Source: Chrysogorgia sp. JL179-B06 (lineage: Eukaryota; Cnidaria; Anthozoa; Scleralcyonacea; Chrysogorgiidae). From it: a DNA stretch of 64,000 nucleotides. The stretch lies in NCBI GenBank assembly GCA_035772405.1, contig JAYKKM010000181.1, positions 295,001 through 359,000 of the forward strand, given 5' to 3'. Positions 22,259-34,640 of the stretch are shown here, one piece after another. A model generated the notes under the pieces. The model did not search any database, was not told the origin of the DNA, and was given only the letters and a program-made list of their open reading frames with translations. Each line of letters begins with the position of its first letter. Positions within the stretch are counted from its first letter, which is position 1. The position numbers and the translations under genes were made by a program.

Positions 22259-25200
22259 ATACCAATTAGCTCTCTTGCCCGAGACCAAAAGCCGGTCATG
22301 TTTAACGTTCGCGTGAATCTTTCTTAGGCCTGGTCCAGTAACGTAACTACCACTGTTAGAAAGACCATTAAATTCTGTGCAACATATGTAAATTTAAAAA
22401 AATCGTATAGAATAGCGCCCGAGAAAATAGTAATTTTATCTGAGTTAGTCGAAAATAACAAATTCCACGCTCTTGCCCGAGACCAAAAGCCGGTCATGTT
22501 TAACGTTCGCGTAAATCTTTCTTAGGCCTGATCCAGTCACGCAACTACTACCGTTAGAAAGACCATTAAATTCTGTGCAACATATGTAAATTAAAAAAAA
22601 TCGTATAAAATAGCGCCCGAGAAAATAGTAATTTTATCTGAGATGGTCGGAAATAACAAATTACACTATACCAATTAGCTCTCTTACCCGAGACCAAAAG
22701 CCGGTCATGTTTAACGTTCGCGTAAATCTTTCATAGGCCTGGTCCAGTCACGCAACTACTACTGTTAGAAAGACCATTAAATTCTGTGCAACATATGTAA
22801 ATTAAAAAAAATCGTATAGAATAGCGCCCGAGAAAATAGTAATTTTATCTGAGTAAGTCGGAAATAACAAATTACACTATACCAATTAGCTCTCTTGCCA
22901 GAGACCAAAAGCCGGTCATGTTTAACGTTCGCGTGAATCTTTCTTAGGGTTGGTCCAGTCACGCAACTACTACCGTTAGAAAGACCATTAAATTCTGTGC
23001 AACATATGTAAATTAAAAAAAATCGTATAGAATAGCGCCCGAGAAAATAGTAATTTTATGAGAGATAGTCGGAAATAACAAATTCCATTATACCAATTAG
23101 CGCTCTTGCCCGAGTCCAAAAGCCGGTCATGTTTTTTAACGTTCGCGTGAATCTTTCTTAGGCCTGGTCCAGTCACGTAACTACTACCGTTAGAAAGACC
23201 ATTAAATTCTGTGCAACATATGTAAATTCAAAAAAATCGTATAGAATAGCGCCCGAAAAAATAGTAATTTTATCTGAGTTAGTCGAAAATAACAAATTAC
23301 ACTATACCAATTAGCGCTCTTGCCCGAGACCAAAAGCCGGTCATGTTTAACGTTCGCGTGAATCTTTCTTAGGCCTAGTCCAGTCACGCTACTACTACTG
23401 TTAGAAAGACCATTAAATTCTGTGCAACATATGTAAATTAAAAAAAATCGTATAGAATAGCGCTCGAGAAAATAGTAATTTTATCTGAGATAGTCGGAAA
23501 TAACAAATTACACTATACCAATTAGCGCTCTTGCCCGAGTCCAAAAGCCGGTCATGTTTTTTAACGTTCGCGTGAATCTTTGTTAGGCCTGGTCCAGTCA
23601 CGTAACTACAACTGTTAGAAAGACCATTAAATTCTGTGCAACATATGTAAATTTAAAAAAATCGTATAGAATAGCGCCCGAAAAAATAGTAATTTTATCT
23701 GAGTTAGTCGAAAATAACAAATTCCATTATACCAATTAGCGCTCTTGCCCGAGACCAAAAGCCGGTCATGTTTAACGTTCGCGTGAATCTTTCTTAGGCC
23801 TGGTCCAATAACGTAACTACCACTGTTAGAAAGACCATTAAATTCTGTGCAACATATGTAAATTTAAAAAAATCGTATAGAATAGCGCCCGAAAAAATAG
23901 TAATTTTATCTGAGTTAGTCGAAAATAACAAATTCCACGCACTTGCCCGAGAGCAAAAGCCGGTCATGTTTAACGTTCGCGTAAATCTTTCTTAGGCGTG
24001 ATCCAGTCACGCAACTACTACCGTTAGAAAGACCATTAAATTCTGTGCAACATATGTAAATTAAAAAAAATCGTATAGAATAGCGCCCGAGAAAATAGTA
24101 ATTTTATCTGAGATAGTCGGAAATAACAAATTACACTATACCAATTAACTCTCTTGCCCGAGACCAAAAGCCGGTCATGTTTAACGTTCGCGTGAATCTT
24201 TCTTAGGCCTGGTCCAGTCACGCAACTACTACCGTTAGAAAGACCATTAAATTCTGTGCAACATATGTAAATTAAAAAAAATCGTATGGAATAGCGCCCG
24301 AGAAAATAGTAATTTTATCTGAGATGGTCGGAAATAACAAATTACACTATACCAATTAGCTCTCTTACCCGAGACCAAAAGCCGGTCATGTTTAACGTTC
24401 GCGTAAATCTTTCGTAGGCCTGGTCCAGTCACGCAACTACTACCGTTAGAAAGACCATTAAATTCTGTGCAACATATGTAAATTAAAAAAAATCGTATAG
24501 AATAGCGCCCGAGAAAATAGTAATTTTATCTGAGATGGTCGGAAATAACAAATTACACTATACCAATTAGCTCTCTTACCCGAGACCAAAAGCCGGTCAT
24601 GTTTAACGTTCGCGTAAATCTTTCGTAGGCCTGGTCCAGTCACGCAACTACTACTGTTAGAAAGACCATTAAATTCTGTGCAACATATGTAAATTAAAAA
24701 AAATCGTATAGAATAGCGCCCGAGAAAATAGTAATTTTATCTGAGATGGTCGGAAATAACAAATTACACTATACCAATTAGCTCTCTTACCCGAGACCAA
24801 AAGCCGGTCATGTTTAACGTTCGCGTAAATCTTTCATAGGCCTGGTCCAGTCACGCAACTACTACCGTTAGAAAGACCATTAAATTCTGTGCAACATATG
24901 TAAATTAAAAAAAATCGTATAGAATAGCGCCCGAGAAAATAGTAATTTTATCTGAGTAAGTCGGAAATAACAAATTACACTATACCAATTAGCTCTCTTG
25001 CCAGAGACCAAAAGCCGGTCATGTTTAACGTTCGCGTAAATCTTTCGTAGGCCTGGTCCAGTCACGCAACTACTACCGTTAGAAAGACCATTAAATTCTG
25101 TGCAACATATGTAAATTAAAAAAAATCGTATAGAATAGCTCCCGAGAAAATAGTAATTTTATCTGAGATGGTCGGAAATAACAAATTACACTATACCAAT

Positions 25201-28200
25201 TAGCTCTCTTACCCGAGACCAAAAGCCGGTCATGTTTAACGTTCGCGTAAATCTTTCTTAGGCCTGGTCCAGTCACGCAACTACTACTGTTAGGAAGACC
25301 ATTAAATTCTGTGCAACATATGTAAATTAAAAAAAATCGTATAGAATAGCGCCCGAGAAAATAGTAATTTTATCTGAGTTAAGTCGGAAATAACAAATTA
25401 CACTATACCAATTAGCTCTCTTGCCCGAGACCAAAAGCCGGTTATGTTTAACGTTCGCGTGAATCTTTCTTAGGCCTAGTCCAGTCACGCAACTACTACT
25501 GTTAGAAAGACCATTAAATTCTGTGCAATATATGTAAATTAAAAAAAATCGTATAGAATAGCGCCCGAGAAAATAGTAATTTTATCTGAGTTAAGTCGGA
25601 AATAACAAATTACACTATACCAATTAGCTCTCTTACCCGAGACCAAAAGCCGGTCATGTTTAACGTTCGCGTAAATCTTTCTTAGGCCTAGTCCAGTCAC
25701 GCAACTACTACTGTTAGAAAGACCATTAAATTCTGTGCAATATATGTAAATTAAAAAAAATCGTATAGAATAGCGCCCGAGAAAATAGTAATTTTATCTG
25801 AGTTAAGTCGGAAATAACAAATTACACTATACCAATTAGCTCTCTTGCCCGAGACCAAAAGCCGGTCATGTTTAACGTTCGCGTGAATCTTTCGTAGGCC
25901 TAGTCCAGTCACGCAACTACTACTGTTAGAAAGACCATTAAATTCTGTGCAACATATGTAAATTAAAAAAAATCGTATAGAATAGCGCTCGAGAAAATAG
26001 TAATTTTATCTGAGATAGTCGGAAATAACAAATTACACTATACCAATTAGCGCTCTTGCCCGAGTCCAAAAGCCGGTCATGTTTTTTAACGTTCGCGCGA
26101 ATCTTTGTTAGGCCTGGTCCAGTCACGTAACTACAACTGTTAGAAAGACCATTAAATTCTGTGCAACATATGTAAATTTAAAAAAATCGTATAGAATAGC
26201 GCCCGAAAAAATAGTAATTTTATCTGAGTTAGTCGAAAATAACAAATTCCATTATACCAATTAGCGCTCTTGCCCGAGACCAAAAGCCGGTCATGTTTAA
26301 CGTTCGCGTGAATCTTTCTTAGGCCTGGTCCAATAACGTAACTACCACTGTTAGAAAGACCATTAAATTCTGTGCAACATATGTAAATTTAAAAAAATCG
26401 TATAGAATAGCGCCCGAAAAAATAGTAATTTTATCTGAGTTAGTCGAAAATAACAAATTCCACGCACTTGCCCGAGAGCAAAAGCCGGTCATGTTTAACG
26501 TTCGCGAAAATCTTTCTTAGGCCTGATCCAGTCACGCAACTACTACCGTTAGAAAGACCATTAAATTCTGTGCAACATATGTAAATTAAAAAAAATCGTA
26601 TAGAATAGCGCCCGAGAAAATAGTAATTTTATCTGAGATAGTCGGAAATAACAAATTACACTATACCAATTAACTCTCTTGCCCGAGACCAAAAGCCGGT
26701 CATGTTTAACGTTCGCGTGAATCTTTCTTAGGCCTGGTCCAGTCACGCAACTACTACCGTTAGAAAGACCATTAAATTCTGTACAACATATGTAAATTAA
26801 AAAAAATCGTATAGAATAGCGCCCGAGAAAATAGTAATTTTATCTGAGATGGTCGGAAATAACAAATTACACTATACCAATTAGCTCTCTTACCCGAGAC
26901 CAAAAGCCGGTCATGTTTAACGTTCGCGTAAATCTTTCGTAGGCCTGGTCCAGTCACGCAACTACTACCGTTAGAAAGACCATTAAATTCTGTGCAACAT
27001 ATGTAAATTAAAAAAAATCGTATAGAATAGCGCCCGAGAAAATAGTAATTTTATCTGAGATTGTCGGAAATAACAAATTACACTATACCAATTAGCTCTC
27101 TTACCCGAGACCAAAAGCCGGTCATGTTTAACGTTCGCGTAAATCTTTCGTAGGCCTGGTCCAGTCACGCAACTACTACTGTTAGAAAGACCATTAAATT
27201 CTGTGCAACATATGTAAATTAAAAAAAATCGTATAGAATAGCGCCCGAGAAAATAGTAATTTTATCTGAGATGGTCGGAAATAACAAATTACACTATACC
27301 AATTAGCTCTCTTACCCGAGACCAAAAGCCGGTCATGTTTAACGTTCGCGTAAATCTTTCGTAGGCCTGGTCCAGTCACGCAACTACTACTGTTAGAAAG
27401 ACCATTAAATTCTGTGCAACATATGTAAATTAAAAAAAATCGTATAGAATAGCGCCCGAAAAAATAGTAATTTTATCTGAGTTAGTCGAAAATAACAAAT
27501 TCCATTATACCAATTAGCGCTCTTGCCCGAGACCAAAAGCCGGTCATGTTTAACGTTCGCGTAAATCTTTCTTAGGCCTGGTCCATTCACGCAACTACTA
27601 CTGTTAGAAAGACCATTAAATTCTGTGCAACATATGTAAATTAAAAAAAATCGTATAGAATAGCGCCCGAAAAAATAGTAATTTTATCTGAGTTAGTCGA
27701 AAATAACAAATTCCATTATACCAATTAGCGCTCTTGCCCAAGACCAAAAGCCGGTCATGTTTAACGTTCGCGTAAATCTTTCGTAGGCCTGGTCCAGTCA
27801 CGCAACTACTACCGTTAGAAAGACCATTAAATTCTGTGCAACATATGTAAATTAAAAAAAATCGTATAGAATAGCGCCCGAGAAAATAGTAATTTTATCT
27901 GAGATGGTCGGAAATAACAAATTACACTATACCAATTTGCTCTCTTACCCGAGACCAAAAGCCGGTCATGTTTAACGTTCGCGTAAATCTTTCTTAGGCC
28001 TGGTCCAGTCACGCAACTACTACTGTTAGAAAGACCATTAAATTCTGTGCAACATATGTAAATTAAAAAAAATCGTATAGAATAGCGCCCGAAAAAATAG
28101 TAATTTTATCTGAGTTAGTCGAAAATAACAAATTCCATTATACCAATTAGCGCTCTTGCCCGAGACCAAAAGCCGGTCATGTTTAACGTTCGCGTGAATC

Positions 28201-29154
28201 TTTCTTAGGCCTAGTCCAGTCACGCAACTACTACCGTTAGAAAGACCATTAAATTCTGTGCAACATATGTAAATTAAAAAAAATCGTATAGAATAGCGCC
28301 CGAGAAAATAGTAATTTTATCTGAGTAAGTCGGAAATAACAAATTACACTATACCAATTAGCTCTCTTACCCGAGACCAAAAGCCGGTCATGTTTAACGT
28401 TCGCGTAAATCTTTCGTAGGCCTGGTCCAGTCACGCAACTACTACCGTTAGAAATACCATTAAATTCTGTGCAACATATGTAAATTAAAAAAAATCGTAT
28501 AGAATAGCGCCCGAGAAAATAGTAATTTTATCTGAGTAAGTCGGAAATAACAAATTCCACTATACCAATTAGCTCTCTTGCCCGAGACCAAAAGCCGGTC
28601 ATGTTTAACGTTCGCGTGAATCTTTCTTAGGCCTGGTCCAGTCACGCAACTACTACCGTTAGAAAGACCATTAAATTCTGTGCAACATATGTAAATTTAA
28701 AATAATCGTATAGAATAGCGCCCGAGAAAATAGTAATTTTATCTGAGTAAGTCGGAAATAACAAATTATACACTATACCAATTAGCTCTCTTGCCCGAGA
28801 CCAAAAGCCGGTCATGTTTAACGTTCGCGTGAATCTTTCTTAGGCCTGGTCCAGTCACGCAACTACTACCGTTAGAAAGACCATTAAATTCTGTGCAACA
28901 TATGTTAATTACAAAAAATCGTATAGAATAGCGCCCGAGAAAATAGTAATTTTATCTGAGTTGTCGGAAATAACAAATTATACACTATACCAATTATAGC
29001 GCCGTTGCTCGATACTTGAAGCGCCGTTCATGTTTAACGTTCGCGTGAATCTTCCTTAGGCACGATCGAGTTAAGCGACTACTACCGTTAGGAAGATAAT
29101 TAAATTCTCTACAACGTATTTAAATTTAAAGAAATCATATAGAATAGCGCCTTT
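22259..29154 (-). repeat. Right arm: inverted tandem array of the 211-bp unit, about 33 copies
   Basis: Reverse complement of the left-arm unit, repeating every 211 bp with occasional shortened units (for example 22465, 23934 and 26459, where CAAATTCCACGC joins CTTGCCCGAG). The block from about 23400 to 24660 recurs from about 25925 to 27190 at a constant offset of 2525 bp, a higher-order duplication of 12 units. The last units (about 28985-29154) are clearly diverged, marking the outer edge. Confidence 0.97.
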
Positions 29155-29214
29155 TATAAAGTCGAAGCGTATCGTCTGCCCAAACAGCAGTCAGGTTCAC
29201 ACGGATGGCTACCC

Positions 29215-29275
29215 GCTGAATCGACGGCTGAATCGAAGGCTGAATCGACGGCTGAATCGAAGGCTGAATCGACGG
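29215..29275 (+). repeat. 12-bp minisatellite
   Basis: Five copies of GCTGAATCGACG / GCTGAATCGAAG directly before the Penelope-like RT remnant. Confidence 0.9.
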
Positions 29276-29284
29276 CGTACTTCA

Positions 29285-30337
29285 CAGTGGTTCCGGAAGA
29301 TTAGCTGACAAGGCGCGCAAAGATCTGATCCAAATCTTCGCAAATTTCGGCCTAAAAATCACGGCCGATGCTAACCTGAAACGCGTGAATTTCCTTGACA
29401 TAACGTTTGACCTAACTGACGGTACGTACAAACCATTCAGAAAACCTAACGACGAACCACTTTACGTTAACCGACTATCTAACCACCCCCCCTCCATACT
29501 ACGCCAACTACCATTATCAATCAACAAACGCATCAACAAACTCTCATGCGACAAACGAACATTCGACGCTGCCGCACCGCTCTACAACGACGCCTTAAAA
29601 CACAGCAATTTTGACACAAACCTCACATACGAACCACCGCAGAACGGAAACGACTACCCTAACTATAATCAACAACGAAAACGGAACAGACAACGCAACG
29701 CTATTTGGTTAACCCACCTTTTAGTAAGAACGTTCAAACGAACATAGTGTCATAGGGCGAGACTTTCTATCACTACTTGACAAACATTTCCCCCCTTCCA
29801 ACAAACTATATAGCATATTCAACCGACATACTGTACGAGTCAGTTACAGCTGCCTACCTATAAACATGAAATCTTTTATTTCCCAACATAACAACAAAAT
29901 ACTCAACCAACACACTAAACAACAAACGAACACTCAAAACACAAACGAATGCAACTGCAGACGACCAGACGAATGCCCAATCGAGAAGAAATGCCTGTCA
30001 GAAAGCGTGGTCTACCAAGCTGATGTTACCACAGTTGACAACAACAAGACGAAATCGTACGTAGGCGTAACGGGCGGACCATTCAAGAACAGATACCGAA
30101 ACCACACAAAGTCGTTTTCACACAGAAAATACGCCGATGAAACGGAACTGTCAAAGTATATTTGGAAATTGAGTGATTCTAAGCGCGCGTTCAAGATAAA
30201 TTGGTCGCTAAGGAAAGAAAATTCCCGCCTACAAAATCGGCTCACGAAGGTGTAACTTGTGCTTGGAAGAAAAACTAATCCTACTGAAGGACCGCAAACA
30301 CGAACTACTGAACAGACGCTCTGAACTTTTTAGTTAA
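29285..30337 (+). pseudogene. Penelope-like retroelement A: end of RT and GIY-YIG endonuclease, 5' truncated
   Basis: From GRLADKARKDLI onward the sequence reads as the C-terminal part of a Penelope-like RT (RVNFLDITFDLTDGTYKPFR, PLYVNRLSNHPPSILRQLP). A single-T loss near 29707 breaks the frame; the other frame continues NPPFSKNV. Next comes a CNCRRPDECPIEKKC segment and a GIY-YIG nuclease core (KSYVGVTGGPFKNRYRNHT), then a further shift near 30245 to CNLCLEEKLILLKDRKHELL and a stop. Most of the RT is missing. In living elements, RT and endonuclease carry out target-primed insertion. It abuts the outer end of the giant foldback arm. Confidence 0.8.
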
Positions 30338-30397
30338 TGTAGACACGTAACACGACACCTCGTTTCATCATGTAAATAGAGTTTAACTAGATCGAGT

Positions 30398-30448
30398 CTG
30401 TCAGTTGCCTGACGATCGCGTATAAGCGTGAAACTCGAGTAGCGACAG
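30398..30448 (+). ncRNA. Hammerhead ribozyme (type I), Penelope-associated
   Basis: CTGACGA (30409-30415, core CUGANGA) and GAAA (30430-30433) are in place. Stem II CGC/GCG (30417-30419 with 30426-30428), stem III ACT/AGT (30433-30435 with 30438-30440) and stem I CTGTC/GACAG plus GC/GC (30398-30402 with 30444-30448; 30407-30408 with 30442-30443) all pair. Cleavage would follow A30441. The pair next to the core in stem II is T-T instead of G-C, which may weaken it. Penelope-like elements are known to carry hammerheads at their ends. Confidence 0.65.
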
Positions 30449-30459
30449 CTTTTTCACTT

Positions 30460-30592
<133 letters not shown>

Positions 30593-30689
30593 GGTCCCAA
30601 GTCCACAGTTACCAGTATGGTGATAGCCGGTAGGGCACATTGTATACTTTCATGTATATATATATATATATTTATATATATAACACATG

Positions 30690-31076
30690 TAAACACATGC
30701 GCTTTTCTCAATCCCACTACAGTTATTACTGCCCCCAAATTCGACCACACCATCCGTCATGCTTTTTCATGCACGTCCACCAACATAATTTATTGCATTT
30801 CATGCGATAAATGCCCTAAAATCTACATCGGTGAAACTGGGCGACGCCTTTCAGACAGGTTTGCTGAACATCTTCGTTCCGTGAGGATCAATGATGGTGA
30901 CAAACCTGTAGCCCGCCATTTCAACAGCTCCAACCATTTGGTTTTGGACATGAAAGTCTGTGCCATCCTTCCCATCTCAGGTGGCAACGATAACCGCAAG
31001 CGGCAAGAAGCGTCTCATTTTTAAACTTGGCACCACACATCCTCTTGGTCTTAACGAACGTTTTTCTTTTATTTAA
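30690..31076 (+). pseudogene. Penelope-like retroelement B: GIY-YIG endonuclease end
   Basis: Reads [20 protein letters not shown], then a GIY-YIG domain: [35 protein letters not shown] and [10 protein letters not shown] frameshift near 31005 moves the end ([19 protein letters not shown], stop at 31074-31076) into another frame. The RT is absent. The protein differs from that of fragment A, so these are two families. The 3' region leads to a hammerhead-like motif at 31413. Confidence 0.8.
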
Positions 31077-31412
31077 TTTCCTACAAGTTTTTGGTTATTT
31101 TAGTTTGCTTGGAACCTTTATTATTATTATTATTTTATTATTCGCGCATGCACTTTCAATCCTTTTCAAGTTTTTGTTTCTTATGCTAATATTATCGCCT
31201 AATCCCCTTGAATATCGGACCTGTCATTTCTCCCACCCCCTCAGTCTGCTTGCTGATCGACGTTAAAAATAGCAAATGATCTAACGTTTCCCATCTCATT
31301 AATTATTAGTTTGTTTATCTCCCGTGCATTTCATTGGCTACTTTATACTTCTACTTTATACTTTACACCCTTTTGGCATATATATATAAGCCCTATTTAT
31401 TTCATTTCATCT

Positions 31413-31466
31413 CGTCTTACTCTGATGAAGGGCTCCGCTCGAAACGTCAGTATCTCGTCACTAAAT
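31413..31466 (+). ncRNA. Hammerhead-like motif downstream of Penelope-like fragment B
   Basis: CTGATGA, then stem II GGGC/GCTC (one G-T pair, one extra A before the stem), then GAAA. Stem III is ACG/CGT closing on the cleavage triplet GTC (before ACTAAATT), and stem I pairs only partly with TTACT. Relatives of the same sequence occur at 7076, 42780-42840 (minus) and 42865-42945. The extra A makes activity uncertain. Confidence 0.45.
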
Positions 31467-31496
31467 TATTGGCAGTTTACCACCTTTTCACTTTGC

Positions 31497-31661
<165 letters not shown>

Positions 31662-32600
31662 TATACACATATTCAAATATAAAGTAAGTATAAGATTACA
31701 TAAACGGTCAAATAGATAAACAGTCAACTAGATAATGGTAAACATTACAAACGGTAAAAATTTAAAGTTTAAAATTTGAAAATCAAAACAATTATTGCCT
31801 ATTATATTACATATAAGGTGAGTATATGTCAAGGTTAAGTTATTATTAGCAGAAGAGAGCTTAGAATAATGAAAGTGGTAGAGCTGATATTAGCATTAAG
31901 ACTGGGTTTGAGTTTGGAAATCATAAGACTTTCTCTGAGAAGGAATTCAAATTTAGATGTTGCAGAGGTGAGGATTTTAAAATCAGAGAAGGAAATATGG
32001 TGTTTGGTGAAATGATTATGTGATAGAACACTGGATAGAAACAGAACGTTTCTTTCCAGTTATAGGGGAAATACCTGGTCCCATATGTTCCACGTTTGCA
32101 GCAAATAGCTTGCGTGCGAGGACCACGCGAGTAACACGATTTGATGGTTATTTGATTGAAATGATGCGGCGTAATGGCGGTCAGATGCGAAGCGACATAA
32201 TAATAATAATAATAACTAGTCCTGATGTCTTCCCTCCATTTCTCTCTATCTCTCGCTCTCTCCTTTACATCCTTGTAATCACCAAACATTTGAAGCGACA
32301 TTCCTCTTCGATACGTGAGCGAAGCATTTTATATCTGAAAGGTAAGTTATCTTGTTTCTATGTTCTTCCGTGGCAGATACAATAATGTTCTCATTTTTAC
32401 AAATTATTTAATTTGTTAGACTTCACTCTTCAGTCTTCATCAATCTGCAATCATATACTCGCTCTGTCTCTGACTCTCTCTATATATTTTAATAATATTT
32501 TGACTGTATACTGTAAGACCCTCTTGACCGTCATGGAAGTGATGTAGTGACGAAACTGTTGAACTGACCGTAAAGCAGATTACAGCAGAATGGACTCGTG
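31662..32600. other. Intergenic; no gene seen
   Basis: AT-rich sequence with a short (ATA)n near 32200; no domain-bearing frame. Confidence 0.5.
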
Positions 32601-32609
32601 CCTTTTACC

Positions 32610-32810
32610 GGCTGACGTTTCATATAAATATCCCGAATTTAAAACATATTGCTAACCCCAACATAACCCTAACCCTAACCCTACACCTAATACTAACCCT
32701 AACTCTTACGATAATGCTTTATTTTAGAAATAATAGCGGATTTTAATTTCGAATTTTACTACCGATAGTCTATAGTGACGTCATTTCGGGATTTATATGA
32801 AACTTCACCC
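32610..32810. mobile_element. hAT-like miniature element carrying telomere-type repeats
   Basis: Inverted ends GTTTCATATAAAT...CCCGAA bound 201 bp flanked by an exact 8-bp duplication, CTTTTACC (32602-32609 and 32811-32818), the target size of hAT elements. Inside are several CCCTAA units (about 32665-32705). Confidence 0.75.
32665..32705. repeat. Interstitial telomere-type (CCCTAA)n
   Basis: AACCCTAACCCTAACCCT followed by degenerate units, inside the miniature element. Confidence 0.85.
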
Positions 32811-32818
32811 CTTTTACC

Positions 32819-34140
32819 AGTACATATGCGATAATATGCATAGTATCTGATACAAGCAGTTGTATACAGTGATAGTCAGTTCTTTGCTTTGAATGCTTTT
32901 GTTTAACAACTGATAAAAGGGTTATTTAAAAGCTAGATTGTACTTTGTGACAAATGAAATAGTATCCAGTATGAAATGAACAAGTACAGTACATGTATCA
33001 AATATTTGATGCTTGGCATGGTGGTTCTTGTTATAAGTACGTATAATGAGTTTCGGTTACACCATGATATGTAAAAATATTTAATTTACTGAGCTTTCGC
33101 CCTGAAGCTTGGAACTTCATCCGAGCAATATTGTAAAGAATCGTTGTACAAAAGGTTTCTCATGATCGACTTGTTTACATCCAACAATGTAAACTCAATA
33201 TTTCTCTGATGCTCAGTCTAATAATGATGGTGTTACAGAAATTAATTATATCTACAGTACATGTATGTTACTAAACATATTTGGGAATTGGGATTTACAC
33301 TGACTCAATTTAATGGAATGACATGTGAAGTTAATTGGTCAGAAGGAAAATTATGACTGATAAATTTATATTTTAAGAACCATCGTTGGACCAGTTACAT
33401 ACAACTTAATTACATACAGTAGAGGCCTTCAGACTAGGAGTTCAATCTGCAACGCTTCCTATAGTTATGTATTATAAATAAAACAGCATACATATAACTG
33501 TACTGTCTTTTAAAACATCCACCATCTTGCCAAGCTTACCAAAAACCATCAACTTTACCATTTCTGCCAGACATGATATTATGATGAATATTTGAGGCTA
33601 GCTCCCACTATTCTTTTGGTTGTAGATGGGAATTATTGCAAATGGACGTACAGAGCTCTTTTTACTATATATAGTTTACTTTAAAATGTTTTGGTACCAA
33701 TGTTTGGTAGTTTATATAAGGCATTAAAACATAATTTGTCTACATAGATATACCCAAATTCACAGATTTATTATCTATTTATTCTAATTTTGTAGATTGC
33801 CTTGACTCTTCAATGTGGTAGCTATATAGACTTTGTCAAACTATATGGCATTATAGTGGTCAACCTGTGGCAAAAGTCTGTGTGGTAGTTCTTCAAAACA
33901 TCAATGACAGCTGCTTGTATTATGTATTATGTATCAATAAGATGTTTAGGCTATTAAATACTGATAGTTATACAAATATGATCATATTATCAACAGTTTG
34001 TTAGGGAACAAACATCTTCACAATGTGAGCTCTTTCATTAAAATCAACTTCTTTTTAATGCACGTATCACTAGCTTGCTGAACTTTGTATCATAAAGTGC
34101 TTACCATCCCAGGAAAATTGCCAATTTTACAATGTCTTTG
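32819..34140. other. Intergenic; no gene seen
   Basis: AT-rich DNA without a recognisable domain, clear splice-bounded exon or repeat end. Confidence 0.5.
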
Positions 34141-34345
34141 GTCACCCAGGGGCAGGCCTGAATATAATTTTTTTGAGCTCGCCGGACACGATGTCCGGCC
34201 ACAGAGTAAATCGGCCGGACAAGACCACTTTTCTGTCGGACACGGTTTGTTAATTTTATCCCCGAATCGTTTTAGCATGACACTAAATAATGTTGCCGTT
34301 ATGTAATGCAGTGTGATAAATGTTGTATATTAATAGCCTTGTCGC

Positions 34346-34476
34346 TGTAATGATCACAACTAGTTCATTTATTTAGACTGCTTATTCCAACATAAGATAC
34401 ATGTATATACACTATGTACACTTAGCTAATACACGAGGTCCTATCACGTGTATTGATCACGTGTCACAACGTTGCA
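34346..34476 (-). repeat. 3' LTR of the Gypsy element
   Basis: 131 bp, TG...CA, reads the same as the partner at 38741. Confidence 0.95.
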
Positions 34477-34491
34477 ACCCTCCCTTGTTTT
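34477..34491 (-). other. Polypurine tract
   Basis: AAAACAAGGGAGGGT on the minus strand directly before the 3' LTR; primes plus-strand DNA synthesis in this class. Confidence 0.8.
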
Positions 34492-34640
34492 AGATAATAA
34501 AATTACTGTATTATGTATGAGTTCAATGTTCAACAAAACTAATATTGCTAACAATAATATCAACCATAGTATCTACCTAGTGTTCAGAGTTCAGTTACGT
34601 ATTAAATTTTAACTTTGTTCTTTCAAAATGTTAATGAATG

